Shown piece after piece: positions 6,135 to 12,462 of a DNA stretch of 12,462 nt (positions are counted from its first letter, which is position 1; each line of letters begins with the position of its first letter). A program made the translations under genes and the position numbers. Under the pieces are notes generated by a model. The model ran no database searches. It saw only the letters and a list, made by a program, of their open reading frames with translations, and was not told the origin of the DNA. The stretch covers positions 15,114 through 27,575 of the forward strand of contig DGIN01000028.1 in NCBI GenBank assembly GCA_002387325.1, in the 5' to 3' direction. This DNA comes from Bacteroidales bacterium UBA4621. Its GTDB lineage: Bacteria > Bacteroidota > Bacteroidia > Bacteroidales > Paludibacteraceae.

Positions 6135-7097
6135 TTAGTGGATATTCAGTTCGCTGACACTGGAGTGGGTCTGGATAGCCTGAATAGTGAGGGCAATCGG
6201 TTTCGCCAGACTCTCGATATGCACTTTGCTGCAACGTGCTGTATCAAAAGGCAGCGAGTCGGTGAAAACCAGTTCCTCCAATTCGCTATTCTCAATTCGC
6301 TCGCAAGCGGGTCCCGACATAATACCATGGCTGACCACCGCACGGACACTCTTTGCACCCGCTTTCTTCATCACCTCGGCGGCTTTGCAGAGCGTACCCG
6401 CCGTATCCGCCATATCATCCACGATGATAACATCCTTACCATAGACATCACCCAAAACACGAATCTCACTCACCTGATTGAAAACCTCACGGTTTTTGTA
6501 GCAGATAACCATCGGCACATCACGCTCGGTGAGACCGTGCATTTTCTTAGCAAAAGCAGCCGCACGCTTGGAACCGCCCACATCGGGCGAAGCGACAATG
6601 AGTTTTTTCAGATTAAGGCTCGCTACATAGGGAGCAAGTACATTCGAACCGTAGATATGGTCCACAGGAATATCAAAGAAGCCCTGAATCTGATCAGCGT
6701 GAAGGTCAACGGTGATGACACGGTCGGCACCGGCACCCTGAATCATATTGGCAACCAGTTTGGCACCTATAGAGACACGCGGTTTGTCTTTGCGGTCCTG
6801 ACGCGCCCAACCGAAATACGGAATGACGGCAATGACCTTGTAGGCACTGGCACGTTTGGCGGCATCTATCATAAGGAGCAACTCCATCAGGTTGTCGCTG
6901 CTTGGGCAGGTGGACTGCACCAGATAAACCGAATGTCCGCGGACAGACTCGTTGAAATAAGCAGCAAACTCGCCATCGGAAAAACGGTCGATGTGTACAT
7001 CTCCCAACTTACAACCGAGTTGTTCGCAGATACGCTGCGCAAGGGCTTCGCCCTTCGAACCCGCAAAAACCTTGTACGGGCTTAATTCTGTAGCCAT
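6135..7097 (-). CDS. prs: Ribose-phosphate pyrophosphokinase (PRPP synthase)
   Basis: This cytoplasmic enzyme transfers pyrophosphate from ATP to ribose 5-phosphate, giving PRPP for purine, pyrimidine, histidine, tryptophan and NAD synthesis. The 320-residue length is normal for the family. Visible are the catalytic flexible loop YFGWARQDRKDKPR (94-107), DLHADQIQGFF (131-141), PDVGGSKRA (171-179) and the PRPP-binding loop VDDMADTAGT (226-235). All key residues look intact. The start is the ATG at 7095-7097: an in-frame ATG 29 codons upstream would add a Trp/Phe-rich stretch that the family lacks and that runs through hairpin-forming leader sequence. A 144-base gap with several hairpins separates it from the DUF4290-like gene upstream, and a strong terminator follows the stop at once. 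No clear -7 element lies in the gap, so it may be transcribed from upstream. Confidence 0.97.
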   Translation of the reverse strand: MATELSPYKVFAGSKGEALAQRICEQLGCKLGDVHIDRFSDGEFAAYFNESVRGHSVYLVQSTCPSSDNLMELLLMIDAAKRASAYKVIAVIPYFGWARQDRKDKPRVSIGAKLVANMIQGAGADRVITVDLHADQIQGFFDIPVDHIYGSNVLAPYVASLNLKKLIVASPDVGGSKRAAAFAKKMHGLTERDVPMVICYKNREVFNQVSEIRVLGDVYGKDVIIVDDMADTAGTLCKAAEVMKKAGAKSVRAVVSHGIMSGPACERIENSELEELVFTDSLPFDTARCSKVHIESLAKPIALTIQAIQTHSSVSELNIH

Positions 7098-7110
7098 AAT
7101 GATTGTTTGA

Positions 7111-7233
7111 GGACTTTGCCTTAAGTCCACGAAAGGAAAAAAGTTTATAAACCTGAGCCAGGCACATCGCCATATGTCCTTCACAAACTCATCGGCACCG
7201 ACCGACTACTTCAGACTTCCATACGGCGGATGT
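7111..7233 (-). other. Structured RNA region in the prs leader (candidate cis element or small RNA)
   Basis: On the - strand, ACAT + C + CGCCGTATG (7233-7220) pairs with CATATGGCG + ATGT (7176-7164): 13 pairs including one G-U and one bulged C. A short inner stem, GTCGG (7206-7202) with CCGAT (7195-7191), lies in the 43-base loop. CCTG (7160-7157) and CAGG (7153-7150) form a small hairpin, followed by six T at 7142-7137. A third hairpin, GGACTT/AAGTCC (7128-7123 with 7116-7111), ends about 13 bases before the prs ATG. The first stem starts eight bases after the upstream stop. No Rfam family was recognised. Confidence 0.45.
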
Positions 7234-7241
7234 CAAGACCC

Positions 7242-7556
7242 CTATCTTTTCTTTTTCTTGTTCTGGTCGGAGAAAGCCATACGCGAGACGGGAAGAGCAT
7301 CAAAAGCAGGAAAATTGCAGTTGATTTTGCCGGCGGACAGACGTTCTATGTCCTCACGGACACGGTTAAGCCCCGCTTCCTGATCTTTGTTCCAAACCAG
7401 ATTCTTCTGGCGCATACATTGCGCTATATACAATACCAACGCCTCACGCTCCTGCCGGTTTTCGATAGTACAAGCGTAAGCAATCATATCCTGGATGATG
7501 CGCCCGTAGTTACGCATACGAATGGGCGTGGTGTTACGTGTCAGAGTCTGTTTCAT
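7242..7556 (-). CDS. Short DUF4290-like protein
   Basis: The 104-residue, probably cytoplasmic protein has no signal peptide. NYGRIIQDMI (16-25) and TIENRQEREALVLYI (30-44) match what I remember of the conserved start of DUF4290 proteins (PEYGRNIQ and TIEDREER patterns), and NCNFP (79-83) may correspond to their later FKLDIDYPY block. The usual family member is about twice as long and has an HKLWDH block; here only LVWNKDQEAGLNRV stands at that place, so the protein is shortened and diverged. It ends in a basic KKKKR tail. The reading frame is intact, with a start at ATG 7554-7556 and a -7-like promoter element upstream, so it is probably expressed rather than broken. The family function is unknown. 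Next downstream in the same direction is prs, after 144 bases. Confidence 0.7.
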   Translation of the reverse strand: MKQTLTRNTTPIRMRNYGRIIQDMIAYACTIENRQEREALVLYIAQCMRQKNLVWNKDQEAGLNRVREDIERLSAGKINCNFPAFDALPVSRMAFSDQNKKKKR

Positions 7557-7571
7557 ATTTATAAAAACCGT

Positions 7572-7602
7572 TGCGCATCAGAGCGCATACGGCTGAAAGT
7601 TA
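7572..7602 (-). promoter_or_regulatory. Probable promoter and leader hairpin of the DUF4290-like gene
   Basis: TAACTTTC at 7602-7595 matches TAnnTTTG in 7 of 8 positions, and the start of transcription would fall near 7588. A clear TTG at the right distance upstream is missing. The leader then holds a 5-bp hairpin, TGCGC (7587-7583) and GCGCA (7576-7572), before the ATG at 7556. Confidence 0.45.
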
Positions 7603-7667
7603 TTTAATTTTTATACGATAGAAAAATACAACATTCTGTTCATTTCACCATTATAAAAAAGTAAGGT

Positions 7668-7693
7668 GGATACTTATAGGATAGTTATAGGAT
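7668..7693. repeat. 11-bp tandem repeat, 2.4 units
   Basis: GGATACTTATA (7668-7678) is followed directly by GGATAGTTATA (7679-7689) and GGAT (7690-7693). The period, 11 bases, is the same as that of the unrelated array at 2056-2099. It lies in the AT-rich spacer between the phosphatase-like gene and the DUF4290-like gene, where I see no other gene. Confidence 0.7.
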
Positions 7694-7751
7694 GCGCACC
7701 CCTTGTTTCTTTGGCAAAATAGAACATTCTTACACATTCCGCTTTGGGTTT

Positions 7752-8810
7752 CTATTTCCTGCGGAGGAGATAAATCATCGTGGGATAGTGGTCTCCGTAA
7801 CCGTCCTGCCAGACACCCGACTTGTGCGTACGCAGAGGCGTACCTTTGTCTTTTCCCTCCTGCACAGTGAGAAACTCCTTGTTGAATATCTGCGATTTCC
7901 AATATGTCCACTTGCCCGATTCCAATTTGGCATTCATCAGCGGCTCGGAGATGATAATCTGGTCAAACAGGTTCCAACTGCCATTATATGCCAACGAACC
8001 GATGCCGCGGTCAAGTTTCTGCCACATTGTATTGAAAAAGCCCTGAGGCGCAACCTCTTCACGGGTCTTTTTGGCTCCGAGAATTTCGGCGCAACTATGG
8101 TTGAACGGGTCATCGTTCAAGTCGCCCATAATAATGATTTTGGCTTGCGGATCACGGCGATAGATACTGTCGCAGATGCTACGGGTAAGCATAGCCGCCG
8201 TGTCGCGTGTGGGACGAGACGTCAGTTCTCCTCCATAGCGGCTCGGCCAGTGATTCACCAGAATATGTATTTTCTCGGGACTCCCCTCACCGATGAGATA
8301 GCCTGATACGAGCAGTTGCAGACGGCTCCTGACCAGTCCGCCGTCCGCATAATGCGCATGCAGTTCGTGTCCGCGCACGGACACAGGGCGGAATGCCGTA
8401 CTGTCGTACATAAACCCCACATCCACACCGCGGCGGTCGGGTCCCTCAAGCAGAATGGGTTTGTAGCGGCGGTTGTACTTGTTGGTCTCGGCACACAAAT
8501 CCTCCATACAGCGCATATTCTCCACCTCGGAAACGCCTACGCAAACCGCTCCCCGCGGGTCTTCGTCCGTACCGAGTTGCGAGATAGTATACCCCATATT
8601 ATGGATTTTGTGTTCATACTTGAGCGAAGTCCATTTCATACCGCCATCGGGGAGATATTCATAGTCGTTTTTCCCCTCATCGTGAATGGTATCAAACAGA
8701 TTCTCAAGATTGTAGAAAGCAATACAGCGCACATACATCTCGTTTTGTGCAAAAAGGGAAGTTGTGAGCAGCAAGCCCAGCGAAAGAACCCAAAGCGATG
8801 TGTGTTTCAT
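7752..8810 (-). CDS. Secreted endonuclease/exonuclease/phosphatase-family protein
   Basis: The 352-residue product has a signal peptide (1-21, probable cut LFA|QN), so it should act in the periplasm or outside. The EEP fold motifs appear in order: FYNLENLFD (32-40), the metal-binding Glu in SEVEN (94-98), RRGVDVGFMYD (126-136), NHWPSR (186-191, catalytic His region), GDLNDDP (229-235) and the terminal GDHYPT (339-344). The set is complete, so a Mg-dependent phosphodiesterase is likely, acting on nucleic acid or a phosphorylated lipid or sugar; the family does not settle the substrate. The mature N-terminus would be Gln, a target for the glutaminyl cyclase encoded about 1.7 kb away. It is a single gene read from its own promoter (8863-8833), divergent from the PUR-like gene. 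Confidence 0.92.
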   Translation of the reverse strand: MKHTSLWVLSLGLLLTTSLFAQNEMYVRCIAFYNLENLFDTIHDEGKNDYEYLPDGGMKWTSLKYEHKIHNMGYTISQLGTDEDPRGAVCVGVSEVENMRCMEDLCAETNKYNRRYKPILLEGPDRRGVDVGFMYDSTAFRPVSVRGHELHAHYADGGLVRSRLQLLVSGYLIGEGSPEKIHILVNHWPSRYGGELTSRPTRDTAAMLTRSICDSIYRRDPQAKIIIMGDLNDDPFNHSCAEILGAKKTREEVAPQGFFNTMWQKLDRGIGSLAYNGSWNLFDQIIISEPLMNAKLESGKWTYWKSQIFNKEFLTVQEGKDKGTPLRTHKSGVWQDGYGDHYPTMIYLLRRK

Positions 8811-8832
8811 AACAATATAGCAAATAGTGCCG

Positions 8833-8863
8833 CAAAGTTACACAAAAATTTTGTACTATGCAA
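8833..8863 (-). promoter_or_regulatory. Bacteroidota-type promoter of the 7752-8810 gene
   Basis: On the - strand TTG (8863-8861) and an exact TAACTTTG (8840-8833) are separated by 20 bases. Transcription should start near 8826, giving a leader of about 16 bases. It overlaps the oppositely directed promoter at 8851-8880, whose -33 element lies between the two elements of this one. Confidence 0.85.
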
Positions 8864-8880
8864 AAAAAGCAGTAATTTTG
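8851..8880 (+). promoter_or_regulatory. Bacteroidota-type promoter of the PUR-like gene
   Basis: TTG (8851-8853) and an exact TAATTTTG (8873-8880) are 19 bases apart. Transcription should start near 8887, about 26 bases before the ATG at 8913. This start of transcription also shows that the long open frame reaching back to 8316 on this strand is not a real N-terminal extension. Confidence 0.85.
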
Positions 8881-8912
8881 CGGCTGTTAATTTCAATACA
8901 AACTATTTAGAG

Positions 8913-9320
8913 ATGGAAAATCGTAGATTTGAAGACAGAAAAGAACCGGAGATCGTTTACTCCCGTTCTGTGAAGGCAGGAAAGCGCATTTACTATTTGG
9001 ATGTACGCAAAGCGCGGAATGAGGATTTGTATCTGTGCATTACCGAGAGCAAGAAGAGGACAGCAGGCGAAACAGAGGTTCCGCAATTTGAAAAGCATAA
9101 ATTGTTCCTTTATAAAGAAGATTTTGCCCACTTCACAGAGGGGTTGCAGGACGTAATCAACTACGTACAAGACCAGTTAGGCACTATTGAGGCACGTCAG
9201 GAATGGACTCCCGAAAGCAATGGTGAGTCCGCCCCCGATGCTGAAGCAACTACAGCAGAACCTGCCGCTACCGATGAACCGAAGAAAAAAAGTCTCTTCG
9301 GATTCCTGAAAAAAGACTGA
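8913..9320 (+). CDS. PUR-family nucleic-acid-binding protein (DUF3276)
   Basis: The 135-residue cytoplasmic protein has one PUR-like domain at about 10-92 (IVYSRSVKAGKRIYYLDVRK, then LYLCITESKKR, then KHKLFLYKEDF), a beta-beta-beta-beta-alpha pattern recognised in Bacteroidota DUF3276 proteins and in the spirochaete Pur-alpha homologue. Such proteins bind single-stranded DNA or RNA as dimers, and a role as a nucleoid or RNA-associated regulator is plausible. An acidic, Ala/Glu-rich linker (about 101-122) leads to a basic tail, KKKSLFGFLKKD (124-135). The ATG at 8913 is chosen because the promoter starts transcription just upstream and the domain begins at once; upstream in-frame codons are antisense to the neighbouring gene. 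A strong terminator follows 18 bases after the stop. Confidence 0.93.
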   Translation: MENRRFEDRKEPEIVYSRSVKAGKRIYYLDVRKARNEDLYLCITESKKRTAGETEVPQFEKHKLFLYKEDFAHFTEGLQDVINYVQDQLGTIEARQEWTPESNGESAPDAEATTAEPAATDEPKKKSLFGFLKKD

Positions 9321-9338
9321 TCATAGAAAATATAGAAT

Positions 9339-9388
9339 AAATGAAAACTCGGCTGCCCAACATAAATTTGGCAGCCGAGTTTTCATTT
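9339..9388. terminator. Bidirectional hairpin terminator between convergent genes
   Basis: AAATGAAAACTCGGCTGCC (9339-9357) pairs perfectly with GGCAGCCGAGTTTTCATTT (9370-9388), 19 bp with a 12-base loop. The GC-rich top of the stem is flanked by A-rich sequence on the left and T-rich sequence on the right, so each strand reads a hairpin followed by T. It serves the PUR-like gene (+) and the large receptor gene (-), whose stop is at 9406-9408. Confidence 0.92.
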
Positions 9389-9405
9389 ACGCATTGTGCA
9401 TTGGG

Positions 9406-12375
9406 TTATATACCGGGCGGAGGCCCCATAGGGGGCATACCTCCGCGAGGGGGAGCACCTTTTCCGCCTTTGTCGTTCTCTATCATCTCCTGAATGTGTC
9501 CGCCCATACCGGAGGCTTTCAGTTTGCCCATCTTGTTGAGTTTATAGGTGAAGGTGAGCATAAAATAGGTAGGGAGGGTGTTATATTTGGCGTAACTGAC
9601 ATAGTTCTCACCCACCACTTGCACGATATTCTTCTTCTGGTGCAGAATATCATACACCTCGAGCGAAAGCGTGGCATTCGACCATGTTTTGTCGATAGAC
9701 GCATTCCAGATTATCTCATTTACGTCGGTTAGTCCCGTGTAACCATAGCGGGCGGTATAACCGCAGTCGGTGGAGATATTCCACGACTTGGGTAAATGGA
9801 ACTCCAAATCACCCGTTACGCCCCAGTTGAACACGTTGCTCACGCTGTTCTGCGTCAGGTTGTTCTGCGTGCGGCTGTAGGTGCCGTTGGCACGCAGACC
9901 TATATCCACGATGTCGTGCGTAAACCGCAGACCGAGGTCTTCGTTCACCTGCAGGTTGCCAGTCAGCGAGCGGTCGCCCAAAATCATATTCCCCTCCTCA
10001 ATCATACGGGCAATCTCGTCGGCTTTCTGCTCTTTGAGGATATACGCCACACGCTGGTTGTAACTGATGGCGGTGCGGGTATTGAACTGCAACATCTTGT
10101 TGGCAAAAGGTGTGTTGTACATCAAGTCCGCCCCTATATTCCACGGCAGCACGTCGGCATTGACCGTCTGCTGGTAGAGTTTGCCCGTCTCGTCATAGAT
10201 AGCGTTGTTCACCAACGCATCTTTGGTCATTGTAGCACGGATACCCGTCATAATACTGGAGAACTTGTCCTGGTTGAAGCGCGAGTACATTGCCATTAGG
10301 TTATGGCTGAAAGCGGGTTGCAACCCGAGGTTACCCACCGTCTCGTTCATAGCGTCCGAGTTGTTGCGCACAGGCTCCATTTGAGTAATCGTCGGCTGGC
10401 TGACCGTACCGCGGTAGCGGATACGCGCAAACTCTTTCTTGCCGAACTTGTACTTAAAATTGACGGTCGGCGACCAGTTCCACACGTTAATCAGTGTGTC
10501 TTGATGCAGCACCTGCCCGTAGTAGGTAGTAGTATGCGTCTGCGATGCCAGTACCCGCGCACCCACTGTCAGGTCGCTGTTTTTCGTCACCCAGCGGTAG
10601 TTCAGTTCCAACTGCTCCGAGTAGAAGCGATTGTTCAGTTGGTTGCTGTACAGCGAGTCGAAAGCATATTCGTGCGTTTCGGTATCAAACGAATACTGGT
10701 CTTTTGTCGAATTGCGGTTGCGCCCCGAGAAAGTAGCCGCAATCTCCAGCAGGTGGTTGCGCTTGTAGATCGGCTCGACATACGAAACTTTCAGGCTGTA
10801 ACTGAGATTGTCATTCTTCGAATTGGTGTATTGGTTTACCAAAGACAGATTATCCAGATTATCAAATGCGTACGTACTATCGACCCCTGTTGTGTTGCCA
10901 TAGTTTACCTTTCCCACAAGGGTTAAGGCGCGTCCTGGACGGAGGAACTTGTGGTTGTAGGTGAGTTTCAGTCCGCCGCTTATCTCGCGAGTGGAGTCCA
11001 AGCGGGTCTGGTAGCCGTCGTTGATGAGGCTGTCCTGACGGTGGTAGGTATAGTTCTCGTTGCTCAGATCGCTCTGCCCCGTGTAGGAGATGGTCGGCTG
11101 GATAAGCAGTTTGTTGAGCGAGTCTATTTGGTATTGCAGTTCGAGGCGCATGTTCACGTCCCACACCCGCGAGTGTTTGGTGAGCGAATCGCCGTTGAGA
11201 TAGGTGTAGTCGCCCGCATAGGACTCTTTTTGCGTTAGGGCAAGCGTGTGGTTGGCGGAGTGGTTGATTGCCGCATCGCCGCCCAGAAGCAGGCTGGTCT
11301 GACTGTCTAATTTCTTGATACGGTCGTTGAAATCAACGTTGGTGTTCACGCCGATGTTCTCGCTGCGGGTGATGCCCGAATTGGCGTCCATACCGAAACC
11401 GCCCCGTCCGCGCCCCATACGCACCTCGTTGGTGTTGTTGGCACTGCCGATGATGGTGGTCTGGCTCTCGCCCAGCAGGATATTGGTAAACAGGTTGGCG
11501 TTGTAGCGGAAATCGTCCTTGAAGAAATGCTTCACCAACGCATTTGATGTGCTCCCATAAGCAGGGTCGCCATAGTTGAACCAGCCGCCGTTCTCCGTAA
11601 CCATATCTGCGCCGATCGAACCCGTGTATTTGCCGAAGACACCGCGTTTGCGGTCCTGTTTGAGGGTCAGGTTGATGATATGCTCCGTGTCATCGTCCTC
11701 AAAGCCTGTCATCTTCGCCACGTCGGATTTCTCGTCAATGACCTGTATCTTCTCTATCATGTCGGCGGGGATATTCTTGGTGGCGGACTGCACATCGCTG
11801 CCGAAGAATTTTTTGCCATCGATGCGCACTGCCGTAATGCTCTCGCCGTTCACCGTCACATTTCCCTGCTGATCGACCGTTACCCCGTTCATCTTTTTGA
11901 GCAGGTCCTCCACCATGGCATTCTCCCCCACTTTGTAGGCGGAGGTGTTGTATTCGATGGTGTCGCCTTTGACGGTCATCTCCGCCGCATGTCCCTGCAC
12001 GCTCACTTCCTGCAAAGCCAGCACGTCCTCTTGCAGGCGCACGGTCTTGAGCGTCAGCACATTGTCTTTTGCAGTCCGTGAAGGCACAGTTACATTTAGA
12101 GCCTGTTCCTTGTAGCCGATGTTGGATACATAGAGTCTGTATTGCCCCGCTGGAATGCCCCGCAGCGTGTACCACCCGTTGTCATCGGTCTGCGCACCTT
12201 GCACCAATACAGAATCAGTTCCTGAATAGCGGAACAAGCGTATTGTACTCATTTCCAACGCACTGCCATCCGTATTGCTTACTACCCTACCCTCTATCCC
12301 GTAGTGTGTATTCTCTGACTGCGCAAGCCCTACACTTGCGAATAAAAAAACGATTATCAGTCCAAAATGTTTCAT
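9406..12375 (-). CDS. Large outer-membrane receptor (carboxypeptidase-regulatory-like domain, plug, OMP_b-brl_3 barrel)
   Basis: The 989-residue product has a signal peptide (1-18, cut GLA|QS). Residues about 25-110 form a carboxypeptidase-regulatory-like domain (YGIEGRVVSNTDG to GQYRLYVSNIGYKE). A TonB-receptor-type plug follows at about 121-240, with VNGESITAVRIDGKKFFGSD and IPADMIEKIQVID. The rest, to about 947, is strand-rich barrel ending in PTYFMLTFTYKLN. The order fits TonB-dependent-like OMP_b-brl_3 proteins; there is no SusD-type partner, so SusC is unlikely. The substrate is unknown. A 42-residue tail (948-989), rich in Gly, Pro and Met, follows the last strand. The start is ATG 12373-12375: 16 further in-frame codons upstream would put Trp- and Cys-containing sequence before the signal. 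The mature N-terminal Gln makes it a candidate cyclase substrate. The gene stands alone and ends at the shared terminator. Confidence 0.93.
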   Translation of the reverse strand: MKHFGLIIVFLFASVGLAQSENTHYGIEGRVVSNTDGSALEMSTIRLFRYSGTDSVLVQGAQTDDNGWYTLRGIPAGQYRLYVSNIGYKEQALNVTVPSRTAKDNVLTLKTVRLQEDVLALQEVSVQGHAAEMTVKGDTIEYNTSAYKVGENAMVEDLLKKMNGVTVDQQGNVTVNGESITAVRIDGKKFFGSDVQSATKNIPADMIEKIQVIDEKSDVAKMTGFEDDDTEHIINLTLKQDRKRGVFGKYTGSIGADMVTENGGWFNYGDPAYGSTSNALVKHFFKDDFRYNANLFTNILLGESQTTIIGSANNTNEVRMGRGRGGFGMDANSGITRSENIGVNTNVDFNDRIKKLDSQTSLLLGGDAAINHSANHTLALTQKESYAGDYTYLNGDSLTKHSRVWDVNMRLELQYQIDSLNKLLIQPTISYTGQSDLSNENYTYHRQDSLINDGYQTRLDSTREISGGLKLTYNHKFLRPGRALTLVGKVNYGNTTGVDSTYAFDNLDNLSLVNQYTNSKNDNLSYSLKVSYVEPIYKRNHLLEIAATFSGRNRNSTKDQYSFDTETHEYAFDSLYSNQLNNRFYSEQLELNYRWVTKNSDLTVGARVLASQTHTTTYYGQVLHQDTLINVWNWSPTVNFKYKFGKKEFARIRYRGTVSQPTITQMEPVRNNSDAMNETVGNLGLQPAFSHNLMAMYSRFNQDKFSSIMTGIRATMTKDALVNNAIYDETGKLYQQTVNADVLPWNIGADLMYNTPFANKMLQFNTRTAISYNQRVAYILKEQKADEIARMIEEGNMILGDRSLTGNLQVNEDLGLRFTHDIVDIGLRANGTYSRTQNNLTQNSVSNVFNWGVTGDLEFHLPKSWNISTDCGYTARYGYTGLTDVNEIIWNASIDKTWSNATLSLEVYDILHQKKNIVQVVGENYVSYAKYNTLPTYFMLTFTYKLNKMGKLKASGMGGHIQEMIENDKGGKGAPPRGGMPPMGPPPGI

Positions 12376-12391
12376 ACTGCACGGTGTTTTG

Positions 12392-12423
12392 CAAATCTTG
12401 TGCCAAAAAACGGGGCGAAACAA
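12392..12423 (-). promoter_or_regulatory. Possible promoter of the large receptor gene
   Basis: On the - strand TTG (12423-12421) and AAGATTTG (12399-12392, 7 of 8 matches to TAnnTTTG) are 21 bases apart. Transcription would begin near 12385, about ten bases before the ATG. A second, less regular candidate, TAAACTTTTG at 12435-12426, would give a longer leader. Neither is as good as the three exact promoters in this window. Confidence 0.35.
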
Positions 12424-12462
12424 TGCAAAAGTTTACATTTTATATAGTGTCCATTTAGAAAC

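Noticed and set aside
6123..7085. A 320-codon open frame on the + strand opposite prs
   Set aside because: prs is certain on the - strand; the opposite frame begins inside the prs terminator and resembles nothing I know.
7098..7184. A 29-residue N-terminal extension of PRPP synthase
   Set aside because: The family starts near MATELSPYKVF; the extension translates through hairpin-forming leader sequence.
7646..7668. CACC/GGTG inverted repeat as terminator of the 7752-8810 gene
   Set aside because: Only four contiguous pairs with a poor inner stem, so a terminator there cannot be supported.
8316..8912. A long N-terminal extension of the PUR-like protein on the + strand
   Set aside because: It is antisense to the phosphatase-like gene and runs through both divergent promoters.
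9406..12375. SusC-type receptor of a polysaccharide-utilisation locus
   Set aside because: No SusD-like gene, sigma/anti-sigma pair or glycosidase is nearby, and the C-terminal tail and barrel fit OMP_b-brl_3 receptors better.

Overview
This window comes from a Bacteroidota genome, most likely of the order Bacteroidales. Three promoters carry an exact copy of the -7 element TAnnTTTG with a TTG about 19-20 bases upstream, the sigma factor signature of this phylum. The gene content agrees: a PUR-type DUF3276 protein, a DUF4290-like protein, an OMP_b-brl_3 outer-membrane receptor, a lipoprotein glutaminyl cyclase and serial lipoproteins. The genus cannot be told. No insertion sequence, phage gene, CRISPR array, tRNA or rRNA was seen, so this looks like ordinary chromosome with some lineage-specific genes.

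Layout. Positions 1-231 hold two 22-bp tandem duplications on either side of a clear promoter. A two-gene + strand unit follows: a small helical/beta regulator-like protein (232-801) and a membrane-anchored, strongly abbreviated Ser/Thr kinase (808-1962). A convergent intergenic region (1963-2159) carries a hairpin and an 11-bp tandem repeat framed by a 17-bp direct repeat. Then comes a tight four-gene - strand operon, in transcription order: M28-type glutaminyl cyclase lipoprotein (6010-5030), small outer-membrane barrel (5021-4398), alpha/beta-hydrolase lipoprotein (4393-3113) and a two-domain lipoprotein (3107-2160). Upstream lie prs (7097-6135), ended by a long hairpin terminator, and a short DUF4290-like gene (7556-7242), with a 144-base structured leader between them. 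A secreted endonuclease/exonuclease/phosphatase protein (8810-7752) and the PUR-like protein (8913-9320) diverge from a compact, nearly symmetric double promoter. A large outer-membrane receptor (12375-9406) converges on the PUR-like gene across a bidirectional terminator.

How the genes may work together. Most proteins here are exported, so the theme is the cell envelope. The glutaminyl cyclase acts on exported proteins whose mature N-terminus is Gln. Two signal-peptidase-I-type proteins in the same window (the 7752-8810 product and the large receptor) are predicted to be cut to expose exactly such a Gln. The kinase and its small partner look like a transmembrane signalling pair whose extracytoplasmic part has six cysteines. 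The items most worth a second look are this kinase pair, the uncharacterised envelope operon, the structured prs leader, the symmetric divergent promoter, and the 11- and 22-bp tandem repeats confined to intergenic DNA.
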